Shown: positions 24,586-31,960 of the stretch, in pieces
How positions within the stretch are numbered: position 1 is the stretch's first letter
Layout of the letters: each line of letters opens with the position of its first letter
Assembly: GCA_904395315.1 (NCBI GenBank)
Contig: CAJFNT010000092.1
Coordinates: 1-39,401, forward strand
DNA length: 39,401 bases
Origin: an uncultured Clostridia bacterium
GTDB taxonomy: Bacteria > Bacillota > Clostridia > UBA1381
Direction: 5' to 3'
The notes under the pieces: generated by a model
Told to the model about the DNA's origin: nothing
The model's input: only the letters and a program-made list of their open reading frames with translations
Databases searched by the model: none
Position numbers and translations under genes: made by a program

Positions 24586-26049
24586 TTAAAGCGATACGGT
24601 TTCAGCTCCGATGGCGCGGCGGAACGCGGCGTCGTGTTCGACCAGAAGCATCGTGGGAGAATATTCTCTTATGAGCTCCTCTATCTGCATCCTTGATATG
24701 ATATCCACATAGTTCATCGGCTCATCCCAGATGTAGATATGCGCGCTTTCGCACAAGCTTGCGGCTATCAAGACCTTCTTTTTCTGTCCCTCGCTGAGCG
24801 CGCTCATATCCTTTTCGAACTGAGCGCGCTCGAATCCAAGCTTGCGCAGTATCGTTTTCAGTCTGCTCTCATCGATACCGCGGTCTTTTGCGTATTCCGA
24901 CATGTCCCCGGAAAGACCGGACGCGTCCTGCGGAACGTATGAGATCATAATCCCGCTTTTTCTGTATATCGTGCCGCTGTGTCTCATATCATCGCCCAAT
25001 ATGAGTTTGAGCAAGCTCGATTTCCCGGATCCGTTGCTTCCGGACAAGATGAGCCGCTCTCCGCTTCGCAGAGAAAATGATACCGGACCGCATATCATTT
25101 TATCGCCGATAAATATTTGCATATCCTTCATCTCGAGCAGTGTTCCGCCGGCTGATAATGGATCGAGCTTCAATGCTTCCGCGTGCTCTGTGTTTTTCAG
25201 CAGCGCTCTTTTTTCTTCGATCGCAGCGCCGCGCCTGCGCTCGATCGCCTTGGAGCGCTGCATCATTTTGGCTGATCTGTGCCCTATAAATCCTCTGTCA
25301 ACAGGTCCCGCGCCGAATTTTGTCTTTTCGATACGGTCAGACCATGCGCCGGTACGCTTTGACGCTCTGTTCAGGCGCTCGATGTCCTTTTGCAGGCGGT
25401 CATTTTCAGCGAACTCGAAAGCCTGTCTGCGTTCAAAATTTTCCGACCATGTCGAAAAATTTCCGCGCTGTAATTCTATATTTGCCCTGTTTATAGACAG
25501 TATATGATCCGCGCATCCGTCTATGAGATCCCTGTCATGCGACACGAGGATGAATCCCTTTTTTGAGTTAAGATATCCCGCGAGCGACTTTCTTCCGGCG
25601 GCGTCAAGGTGGTTTGTCGGCTCGTCTATCAAGAGGAAACTGTTCTCTTTTGTGAAAAGGACCGCTATCATCACTTTTACTTGCTCGCCGTGGCTGAGTG
25701 TTTTGAACGGTCTGTATAAGACATCTTCCGGCACACCGAGACGCCCGAGCTCTTTGGCGATCTGCCAGTATTCAAGCCCGGGATTCTTTTCACAGGCTAT
25801 GTCGATCGTGAGATCCGAGCCGTTTTTTATCTCATACGGAAAGTATTCAAATTCGACGCTTGATTCTATTTTTCCGGAATATTCATATTTGCCGAGCAGA
25901 AGATTTAGAAATGTGGTCTTGCCTCTGCCGTTCCTGCCGATAAAACCAAGCTTGTAGTCGGTATCGATACAAAAGCTCACATTTTCAAAAATATTATCAA
26001 AACTTCCGTCATATGAAAAAGTAAGGTTTTTAACATTTATCAAAGACAT
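24586..26049 (-). CDS. ABC-F ribosomal protection protein, Lsa-like
   Basis: A soluble twin-ATPase of 487 residues without membrane segments. The first cassette has Walker A GRNGRGKT, signature LSHGEQ and Walker B LLIDEPTNHLD; the second has GSNGSGKSS, LSEGQKKK and YIWDEPMNYVD. The wording of these motifs, the VSHDRDLID switch and the long charged interdomain linker fit the Lsa group. That group dislodges lincosamides, streptogramin A and pleuromutilins from the ribosome; actual resistance here is inferred. The start at 26049 follows GGGAGGCG. An open frame upstream to 26190 has no ribosome site and overlaps leader structures. The 240-base leader with a short upstream peptide and a strong promoter point to drug-induced attenuation. 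Confidence 0.88.
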   Translation of the reverse strand: MSLINVKNLTFSYDGSFDNIFENVSFCIDTDYKLGFIGRNGRGKTTFLNLLLGKYEYSGKIESSVEFEYFPYEIKNGSDLTIDIACEKNPGLEYWQIAKELGRLGVPEDVLYRPFKTLSHGEQVKVMIAVLFTKENSFLLIDEPTNHLDAAGRKSLAGYLNSKKGFILVSHDRDLIDGCADHILSINRANIELQRGNFSTWSENFERRQAFEFAENDRLQKDIERLNRASKRTGAWSDRIEKTKFGAGPVDRGFIGHRSAKMMQRSKAIERRRGAAIEEKRALLKNTEHAEALKLDPLSAGGTLLEMKDMQIFIGDKMICGPVSFSLRSGERLILSGSNGSGKSSLLKLILGDDMRHSGTIYRKSGIMISYVPQDASGLSGDMSEYAKDRGIDESRLKTILRKLGFERAQFEKDMSALSEGQKKKVLIAASLCESAHIYIWDEPMNYVDIISRMQIEELIREYSPTMLLVEHDAAFRRAIGAETVSL

Positions 26050-26288
26050 ATATATCGCCTCCCGAATTGATATGATCCGGCAGGAAAGCACAAAAATAAA
26101 GGCTATATATAACTTTCCCGCCGTTGACGGCATAACAACAGAGCGATACGTGACCGCGCTCAAATATTTTGTTACGCCTATTTTCAGCAAGAAAAATTAT
26201 ACATGTTCCGCCTCCGTTCTTTTATATTGACCGGCCGCTTTTGCGGCTTTGTTTTGGATATCAAAATGACACAGTAACGTGCCGTCAA
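26050..26288 (-). promoter_or_regulatory. Attenuator-like leader of the ABC-F gene
   Basis: The transcript leader contains, in order, the following. TTGACGGCA lies at its predicted 5' end (26280-26288). A GCCGC-AAAA-GCGGC hairpin follows, then the MYNFSC leader frame. TGCCGTCAA (26124-26132) is a perfect 9-base complement of the 5' end. CGGCGGGAAAG then pairs with CTTTCCTGCCG shortly before the ribosome site of the main gene. TGCCGTCAA can also form a local hairpin (GCCGT-ACGGC), so alternative folds exist. This 379-base gap holds no other gene apart from the promoter and, at its far end, sequence leading to the DUF2493 remnant. Confidence 0.5.
26184..26204 (-). CDS. Leader peptide of the ABC-F gene (MYNFSC)
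   Basis: A six-codon frame, ATG TAT AAT TTT TCT TGC TGA, is preceded by GGAGGCGG at ideal distance. It lies about 80 bases into the predicted leader and 135 bases before the ABC-F start. Short peptides of this kind stall ribosomes in antibiotic-induced attenuation of erm, msr and some ABC-F genes; the stalling here is inferred. Confidence 0.5.
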   Translation of the reverse strand: MYNFSC

Positions 26289-26292
26289 TGGT

Positions 26293-26321
26293 ATAATAAC
26301 ATATTGCGGCAGTGTTGTCAA
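26293..26321 (-). promoter_or_regulatory. Promoter of the ABC-F gene
   Basis: Minus strand TTGACA (26316-26321), 17-base spacer, TATTAT (26293-26298), giving a predicted leader of about 240 bases. Confidence 0.78.
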
Positions 26322-26428
26322 GCTTTTGTGATGTAAATTACATACCTGACGGACTTTTATGATCCATTTGATTTTTTGAATTCTGATATCACTTTGCGTA
26401 CGGCATTGATCTGTGTATCTGTAAGTGA

Positions 26429-26731
26429 AGATACATCAACTGTTTTGCCGCTTTCTGCTACGAGCAGATAATCAGTGGCGGAGCTTGTAGTATAGACACA
26501 CTTGCAGAGTTATTGTCGGATAAGTATAAGATCTCAAAATCGATAATGCGTCCACGCTATGATCGTTACAGGAGCGCAGCTCCGCTGAAACGAAATGAAC
26601 AAATGGTTGATATATGTGACAAAGTCCTTGTTTTTTGGGATGGCATATCACGAGGGACAAAGCATACTATAGAATATGCAAGAAAAATCGGTAAACCGAT
26701 AGAAGTGGTGATCACAAATGAAGAAAAATAA
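26429..26731 (+). pseudogene. N-terminally degraded DUF2493 (SLOG-like) gene
   Basis: The open stretch after a TGA at 26426-26428 carries the core of a DUF2493/SLOG-type nucleotide-binding protein: IISGGACSIDTLAEL, then MRPRYDRYRSAAPLKRNEQM, VLVFWDGISRGTKHTIEYA and a short C-terminus. Intact family members begin about 30 residues earlier with a MKxAIxGSR strand and loop; that part is missing or unreadable, and no start codon with a ribosome site lies upstream of the conserved core. A TTG at 26513 could start a shorter product, but it would lack the glycine loop. I therefore call it a remnant. No related gene lies beside it. Confidence 0.65.
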
Positions 26732-26809
26732 ATTTATGTAAACTGAGGCACTAAAGCTCAAAAACATGCTCAAATATGAATGTTCTTCTATGGATGCATT
26801 TAATTTCTA

Positions 26810-26839
26810 TTGACATAAAACCATGATATATGTTATCCT
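26810..26839 (+). promoter_or_regulatory. Promoter of the SLH repeat protein
   Basis: TTGACA (26810-26815), 18-base spacer, TATCCT (26834-26839), about 55 bases before the ATG. Confidence 0.55.
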
Positions 26840-26895
26840 ATTGGTGCAGTAGGAAATAATGCAATAATCCCAAATATCAAAAGGAGAACGATACG

Positions 26896-29781
26896 ATGAA
26901 CAATAAGATACGCAGACTTATAATGCTCCAGTCTATATGTCTGGCGCTCGCGGCGGCGTCGGCTTCCGGCGCGTTCGCGGCTGACTTTAACGACACCAAA
27001 GATCACTGGGCTTCGCAGGCCATAGATATATGGTCCGACAACGCGGTGATAAACGGTCATGACGGAGCGTTCCGTCCTGATGACAAGGTCACGCGCGGAG
27101 AGCTGGCTGTAATGCTCGACCGCATAATGGGCTACCGTGATAAGGCTGAGAACACATTTTCCGATCTCGGCGATTCGTGGTATACCGACGCTGTGCTGAA
27201 GCTTGCGGCAAGCGGGATCTTGCTGGGTGACAACGGGGAGATCAGACCGGAGGACAGCGTTACGCGCGAGGAAGCGGCAGTGATGTTTGCGAGAGCGTTT
27301 GAGCTGGCGGCGTCAGAAGAAGCGGCTTTGGATTTTGAGGACGCGGACAGTGTGAGCGATTGGGCTGAAGAGGCGGTCAAGGCGCTTTCCGAGCGCGGTT
27401 TTATCAACGGCTTTGAGGACAACACATTCCGTCCAAAGTCGGGCATGAGCAGAGCCGAGTTCGTGACGATCGTAAACAACGCGGTAAAAGGCTTTTATAC
27501 CGAGGCCGGAACGTATACTTCCGATGAGAAGATAGACGGTATAGTGATAGTCAACACGGGCGATGTCGTTCTGGAAAACATGGAGATAGACGGAGATCTT
27601 ATCCTGGCTCCGGGTGTAGGCGACGGCGTGGTCACGTTGAAAGACACTACCGTCTCGGGTGAGATAATCACTCAGGGCGGAAGCGTGATCGAAGAAGGTG
27701 ATACCGTTATCGGAGGCGGCGATGAGGAGGAGACTCCGGAAAGCACTCCGGCGCCCACGAATGCTCCGGGAGGCTCGGGCGGAAGCTCAGGCGGCGGCGG
27801 TGGCGGATCTATTACCACGACTGCTTCTGAGACGGATATTATCGTAAACAGCAGCTATGAGGGCAGAACGGGGACCGTGACTGTAAGCAGAAAGCGTTAC
27901 ACGATAGGCAAAAACGCGTTTTCGAGCCTGAAAGAGGCTGTAGAAAAAGCAAACAGTCTTGAAAAAGAAGCGCAGATCACTCTGAAAAGCGATCTGTCGG
28001 CCGATGAGACCATATCAATTACCGGTAATGGTATAACCCTTGACGGCGGCAACCGCGCTATAGAGTTCGCGGCTGGCGTAAAAGACGGTATACAGGCCGT
28101 GAACGCGCAGGCTCTGACGGTAAAGCGTCTTGATATAAGGATGAATGACGAAGAGGGCAAGTGGAATGGCTCGTATGGCTTGCAGGTGTACGGAGCGGAC
28201 GCGGAGCTTTCCGATATATCGGTAAGCGGCGCTGACGCGGCTGTTCTTGTGAACGGCGCGGAAGTGGCTCTCGGCGGCACGATAGATGTGAGCGGCAATG
28301 AGTTCGGCGGTATCGAGATATCGAAGGGTACAGGCGTTGAGACGATGCCTAAGCTCACAGGAGAGGCGGACAGCTTTAAAAACGACAGCGAGTCAGCTTC
28401 AAATCCGACAGTGTGGATCGACAAGGTCAGCGAGCTTACGGACGCTGTCGTTGAGGTGGAAGGTCTTGAGAGCATAGATATCGCGGAGAAGGATCAGAAA
28501 TATTATTTTGTGAACGGCCTTCCCGAGACTATGACGGCGGAAGCGGAAACGGCTGAAGAGCTTGCAGACGCGGTTTCCGATCCCGAGGTAAAGGTCATCA
28601 CTGTCACAGGTGAGATCGCCGCTTCGGAGGTGCTGTCGATAGACAGAAGCGTGACGATAAAAGGAAACAGCGAGGCAAGATCGGGAAAAGCAGGGATAAC
28701 GTTTGACAACATCGACGGGATGGAGATAGTAAACGCCGGGAATGTCATTCTCGAGGATCTTGAAGTGAAGGTAATAAACAATGAGCTCGGCTGGCAGGGT
28801 ATCTACGGTGTGCAGGCGTATGGCTCTTCCAAGGTGACACTAAATAATGTTTCAGTTATCGGAGCCGACGGAGGCATACTTGTAAACGGAGCTGAAACGG
28901 CGCTTGCGGGTGTCGTGGACGTGAGCGGCAATGAGTTCGGCGGTATCGAGGTATCGAAGGGAGCCGATGTTGAGACGATGCCTAAGCTCACAGGCTCGGC
29001 GGAAAACCTTAAAAACGACAATGAGTCGGCGGAGAATCCGACAGTGTGGATCGATAAGGTGAGCGAGCTTACCGAGTCGGTAGTCGAGCTCAGCGGAATG
29101 AGCAAAGCGGAAAAGACTGAAAAGGACCAGCTTCACTTCTTCCTTAACGCGGAGAACGACGGGACATCCGTAACGGTATCTGACGCGGAGGGACTCGAGG
29201 CGGCTCTCGCAAATGGTGACATAAAGACCATAACAGTTAGCGGAGCGATAGAAGCCGACGGCAAGATCAAGGTGTCCAGAGCCGTGTCCGTTATCGGAGA
29301 TGAAAACGCATCTATAGTATTTGACAACACCGACGGATTGGAGATAGAAAACGCCGGAGAGGTAATGCTTGAGAACATTTCAGTTGCGATCGAAAATAAT
29401 GAGAGCGGCTGGCAGGGGCTTTACGGTGTGCAGGCGTACGGCTCATCAAAGGTGACACTCAATAACGTGAGAGTTGCCGGAGCCGACGGAGGCATACTTG
29501 TAAACGGAGCTGAAATGACGCTTGCGGGTGTCGTGGATGTGAGCGGCAATGAGTTCGGCGGTATCGAGGTATCGAAGGGAGCCGGAGTTGAGACGATGCC
29601 TAAGCTCACAGGCTCGGCGGAAAACCTTAAAAACGACAACGAGTCGGCGGAGAATCCGACAGTGTGGATCGATAAGGTGAGCGAGCTTACGGACGCTGTC
29701 GTTGAGGTAACAGGTCTCAACAGCGCCGAAAAGAATGAAAAAGATCAGATGTATTTCTTTATCGGCGAGGTATCTTTCTGA
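26896..29781 (+). CDS. SLH-anchored surface protein with three beta-helix-like repeat units
   Basis: A 961-residue exported protein. A signal peptide (about 1-29, ending GAFAA) is followed by three SLH repeats (about 31-205) with motifs such as FNDTKDHWASQAI, DGAFRPDDKVTRGELAVML and FEDNTFRPKSGMSRAEFV. A short beta region and a Pro/Gly/Ser linker with six Gly in a row come next. The remainder holds three long repeats, each with LTVKRLDI- or VILEDLEV-like strands and the block DVSGNEFGGIE(I/V)SKG, then a TVWIDKVSELT ending. Such right-handed beta-helix patterns occur in polysaccharide-binding or structural surface proteins; no catalytic residues are evident. AAGGAG lies about nine bases before the ATG. 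Units two and three are nearly identical in DNA, implying recent duplication or conversion. Confidence 0.85.
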   Translation: MNNKIRRLIMLQSICLALAAASASGAFAADFNDTKDHWASQAIDIWSDNAVINGHDGAFRPDDKVTRGELAVMLDRIMGYRDKAENTFSDLGDSWYTDAVLKLAASGILLGDNGEIRPEDSVTREEAAVMFARAFELAASEEAALDFEDADSVSDWAEEAVKALSERGFINGFEDNTFRPKSGMSRAEFVTIVNNAVKGFYTEAGTYTSDEKIDGIVIVNTGDVVLENMEIDGDLILAPGVGDGVVTLKDTTVSGEIITQGGSVIEEGDTVIGGGDEEETPESTPAPTNAPGGSGGSSGGGGGGSITTTASETDIIVNSSYEGRTGTVTVSRKRYTIGKNAFSSLKEAVEKANSLEKEAQITLKSDLSADETISITGNGITLDGGNRAIEFAAGVKDGIQAVNAQALTVKRLDIRMNDEEGKWNGSYGLQVYGADAELSDISVSGADAAVLVNGAEVALGGTIDVSGNEFGGIEISKGTGVETMPKLTGEADSFKNDSESASNPTVWIDKVSELTDAVVEVEGLESIDIAEKDQKYYFVNGLPETMTAEAETAEELADAVSDPEVKVITVTGEIAASEVLSIDRSVTIKGNSEARSGKAGITFDNIDGMEIVNAGNVILEDLEVKVINNELGWQGIYGVQAYGSSKVTLNNVSVIGADGGILVNGAETALAGVVDVSGNEFGGIEVSKGADVETMPKLTGSAENLKNDNESAENPTVWIDKVSELTESVVELSGMSKAEKTEKDQLHFFLNAENDGTSVTVSDAEGLEAALANGDIKTITVSGAIEADGKIKVSRAVSVIGDENASIVFDNTDGLEIENAGEVMLENISVAIENNESGWQGLYGVQAYGSSKVTLNNVRVAGADGGILVNGAEMTLAGVVDVSGNEFGGIEVSKGAGVETMPKLTGSAENLKNDNESAENPTVWIDKVSELTDAVVEVTGLNSAEKNEKDQMYFFIGEVSF
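28174..28467 (+). repeat. Repeat unit 1 in the SLH protein gene
   Basis: Most diverged of three in-frame copies (boundaries approximate). It shares long identical runs with units 2 and 3, including the DNA encoding VSGNEFGGIE. Its end (GAGCTTACGGACGCTGTCG and onward) matches unit 3 rather than unit 2. Confidence 0.8.
28804..29100 (+). repeat. Repeat unit 2 in the SLH protein gene
   Basis: In-frame copy 618 bases before unit 3 (boundaries approximate). Its core from the AGGCATACTTGTAAACGG segment to the AGCGAGCTTAC segment is nearly identical to unit 3. Confidence 0.82.
29422..29716 (+). repeat. Repeat unit 3 in the SLH protein gene
   Basis: In-frame copy nearly identical to unit 2 through most of its length, but ending like unit 1, a mosaic pattern (boundaries approximate). 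Confidence 0.82.
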
Positions 29782-29804
29782 TATAGGGACACAAAAACAC
29801 ATTG

Positions 29805-29831
29805 GAGACGGGCTGGATCCCGTCTCTTTTT
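29805..29831 (+). terminator. Terminator after the SLH repeat protein
   Basis: GAGACGGG (29805-29812) pairs with CCCGTCTC (29819-29826) over a six-base loop and is followed by six T residues. Confidence 0.88.
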
Positions 29832-30238
29832 TAGCTGTCCGTCAGTTCGTTAAAATCTTTTTCCGCCTCATCGGACCGCATATAATCGTAAAATGCTTTT
29901 GCGGCATCCTTTTCCGCCTGACCGGCGTCCGGATTCATCACAAGGACGGCGGTCGGTATCTGACCGTCCGAGGACGGGGCGGTTATGTATACGTCACAGC
30001 AGGTCTCGACGCTTATTTGCGTCTTGAGAGACTGCGGGCTGCCGCTGTTCAGTATTACTGTGGTGTATGGGTTTTCGATACTGTAGTTTTCTATTATCTT
30101 GTTTACTGTATCTGATACGCTGTCGCATACAAACACATTTATAGACGCGGCCTCCGGCTCCGTTTCAGGCTCCTCGCTGCAGCCTGAGATCATTATGGAT
30201 ACGAGCATGAGCGCTGCTGTGACCAATATCCTTATCAT
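29831..30238 (-). CDS. Miniature ModA-like substrate-binding lipoprotein
   Basis: A 135-residue lipoprotein. The signal ends in lipobox ISGC with Cys20. The next part, INVFVCDSVSDTVNKIIENY then NPYTTVILNSGSPQSLKTQI and CCDVYITAPS, matches the N-terminal lobe of molybdate-type (ModA) binding proteins. The text then jumps to TAVLVMNPDA and AKAFYDYMRSDEAEKDF, which correspond to a ModA C-terminus. Intact ModA is about 250 residues, so roughly half, the middle including much of the second lobe, is absent without breaking the frame. AGGGGG precedes ATG 30238 and a strong promoter with a dyad lies upstream. No ModB or ModC is nearby. It may be a domesticated small protein or an in-frame deletion; binding ability is doubtful. 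Confidence 0.65.
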   Translation of the reverse strand: MIRILVTAALMLVSIMISGCSEEPETEPEAASINVFVCDSVSDTVNKIIENYSIENPYTTVILNSGSPQSLKTQISVETCCDVYITAPSSDGQIPTAVLVMNPDAGQAEKDAAKAFYDYMRSDEAEKDFNELTDS

Positions 30239-30327
30239 CGTTATTCCCCCTTGGCGCTTTCCATCCGCGGAAGGCGTGCTTTATCTTTTGATCTATGCGT
30301 CTGAAAGACGATCCCCTTTTGCTATAT

Positions 30328-30360
30328 GGATATTATATCATAATATCCAAGCCTTGTCAA
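30328..30360 (-). promoter_or_regulatory. Consensus promoter with overlapping dyad operator
   Basis: Minus strand TTGACA (30355-30360), 17-base spacer, TATAAT (30332-30337). A perfect inverted repeat with nine-base arms GGATATTAT/ATAATATCC (30328-30336 and 30340-30348) covers the -10 box and half of the spacer, a good position for a repressor. It drives the mini-ModA lipoprotein. Confidence 0.65.
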
Positions 30361-30439
30361 GGGGTTTGCAGTACCGTTTATATCACAATAAATCATAAAG
30401 ATCACAGACTCGACTCTATGATGTTATATCCCGCATACA

Positions 30440-30493
30440 AACATACATGACAGGAGGCTGCTTTGATACAGCAGCCCCGTTCTTATGTATGTT
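30440..30493. repeat. Nested inverted repeat, possible RNA hairpin
   Basis: Outer arms AACATACAT (30440-30448) and ATGTATGTT (30485-30493) enclose inner arms GGCTGCT (30456-30462) and AGCAGCC (30470-30476). There is no clear T run. It lies in the 593-bp gap between the mini-ModA promoter and the HtrA gene, where I see no credible coding region. Confidence 0.55.
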
Positions 30494-30504
30494 GTTTATA
30501 TAAC

Positions 30505-30549
30505 TGTTCTTCTTACTCTTGTTCTTCTTGTTACTGTTATTCTTAGTGA
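30505..30549. repeat. Three 15-bp pyrimidine-rich tandem repeats
   Basis: TGTTCTTCTTACTCT, TGTTCTTCTTGTTAC and TGTTATTCTTAGTGA follow each other without gap at 30505, 30520 and 30535. The strand is strongly pyrimidine-biased. Confidence 0.6.
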
Positions 30550-30557
30550 CTATTTCA

Positions 30558-30597
30558 CCGGAGCCCGTCCAACGGGCCACGGTAGAACGGGCTCCGG
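30558..30597. repeat. GC-rich inverted repeat with two alternative pairings
   Basis: CCGGAGCCCGT (30558-30568) pairs perfectly with ACGGGCTCCGG (30587-30597). The same GCCCGT (30563-30568) can instead pair with ACGGGC at 30572-30577 over a three-base loop, so two mutually exclusive hairpins exist. Confidence 0.6.
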
Positions 30598-30678
30598 CTC
30601 GGCGGGCGCTGGAAATGCGTGCAGATAATGACAGCTGGTCTGTTTATAGTTCAATAAGCATTTTTACCAAAAAAGTGC

Positions 30679-30707
30679 TTGATTTAATTTGGTTTTTATG
30701 GTATACT
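30679..30707 (+). promoter_or_regulatory. Promoter of the HtrA-like gene
   Basis: TTGATT (30679-30684), 17-base spacer, TATACT (30702-30707), about 125 bases before the GTG start. Confidence 0.65.
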
Positions 30708-30831
30708 GTTATAAAGGACGGATGACCGGGGATCGTTATATTGGGATTCGGGATGATAAAATTTCCTGCGAGATAGGATCAACCGTTCATGCGTCTTAAA
30801 TAAAAAGAGATCAAAGAAAAGGGGAGATAAG

Positions 30832-31941
30832 GTGAAAAAAATAGTCTTGGCGGTAACTGCCGGAGCGCTTCTGACATCCCTTGCGGTCTATGCGGCGGAC
30901 GGTGTCGGTATATATGTCAACGGCAGCAAGATATCTCAGACGGGATATCTTGATAACGGCACTACATATGTTCCTCTGCGCGCGGTAAGCGAGGCTTTGG
31001 GAGCCGATGTGGAGTGGGACGGACAGAACGCTGTCATCACGATGAATGAGGACACGCTTGTGGCTGATATCGCCGCGGAGGTCAGTGAGAGCGTAGTCGC
31101 GGTAGTCGGGAACTACAAGGGGAGCGACACGAGCATAGCTTCGGAGTACAATGAAGCCACCGCTCACGGCACCGGAGTGGTGATAAAGTCAAATGGAGTG
31201 ATACTGACAAACGCGCATGTTGTGGAGGATATCGAGAATATAACGGTCATATTCAACGACGGCACCAGCTACGGCGCATATGTGCAGAGCATCGACAAGG
31301 ATGCTGATCTTGCGACGATCAAGATAGATAAGCTTGGGTTGAAGCCTGTGACTTTTGCTTCGCCGGAGAGCGTTCAGACAGGGAACACGGTCATAGCTAT
31401 AGGGACTCCGCTTTCGCTGAACATGCGCAATTCCACGACAAAGGGGATAATAAGCGGAACGAACGTGAGCGTGGACGGGGCGATGTATCCGCTCATACAG
31501 ACAGACGCCGCGATAAACGCCGGAAACAGCGGCGGTCCGCTCGTAGATATGCGCGGAGAGGTTGTGGGCATAAATTCATCGAAGTATTCCGGGCTCGGTG
31601 TTGAGGGTATGGCATTTTCCATACCTGCCGAAACGATAAATTATGTTCTAAGTCAGTTTGAGAAAAACGGAAAAGTTTTGCGTCCGGATATAGGAGTGAG
31701 CTTTGACGAGTTGTGGGAGGCTCGTATAGGTCTTCCGACATCGAAGGGGATAACAGTGAAAAATTCGAAGTCGGATGTGCTGCAGAACGGGGACGTTGTG
31801 ACAGCTGTAAACGGTGTTGCTGTCCACAGCATCATTGATTACAATAAGGCTGTGAGGGATACGTTCACCGATACAATGTCTGTGACCTTTACAAGGGGCG
31901 GACAGGAAACGACAGTAAATGTGGGATATGAATTAAAATAA
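30832..31941 (+). CDS. HtrA/DegP-like exported serine protease with stalk domain
   Basis: A 369-residue exported protease of the S1C group, which degrades misfolded envelope proteins. A short signal peptide (1-22) is followed by a copper-amine-oxidase-N-like stalk domain (about 23-75, VPLRAVSEALGADVEWDG). The trypsin-like domain (about 80-270) has an intact triad: His129 in LTNAHVV, Asp159 in DADLA and Ser233 in NAGNSGGP. A reduced PDZ domain ends the protein. Most HtrA proteins lack the stalk domain. The start is GTG 30832, with GGGGAG five bases before it and a lysine-rich signal following; no ATG fits. The next gene, 19 bases on, also has stalk domains and is probably cotranscribed. Confidence 0.9.
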   Translation: MKKIVLAVTAGALLTSLAVYAADGVGIYVNGSKISQTGYLDNGTTYVPLRAVSEALGADVEWDGQNAVITMNEDTLVADIAAEVSESVVAVVGNYKGSDTSIASEYNEATAHGTGVVIKSNGVILTNAHVVEDIENITVIFNDGTSYGAYVQSIDKDADLATIKIDKLGLKPVTFASPESVQTGNTVIAIGTPLSLNMRNSTTKGIISGTNVSVDGAMYPLIQTDAAINAGNSGGPLVDMRGEVVGINSSKYSGLGVEGMAFSIPAETINYVLSQFEKNGKVLRPDIGVSFDELWEARIGLPTSKGITVKNSKSDVLQNGDVVTAVNGVAVHSIIDYNKAVRDTFTDTMSVTFTRGGQETTVNVGYELK

Positions 31942-31960
31942 ATTGAGAGGATGATATATA

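Noticed and set aside
26050-26190. 47-residue N-terminal extension of the ABC-F protein
   Set aside because: No ribosome site; the family begins at MSLINVKNLTFSY and the region is explained by leader structures.
30440-30597. CRISPR array or attC-like site
   Set aside because: Repeats are 15 bp, imperfect and without spacers; the inverted repeats lack attC core sequences and no cas or integrase gene is present.
30519-30725. 68-residue frame with a hydrophobic N-terminus in the gap before the HtrA gene
   Set aside because: It has a TTG start without a ribosome site, runs through the repeats, bistable hairpin and promoter, and its composition after the first residues is not protein-like.
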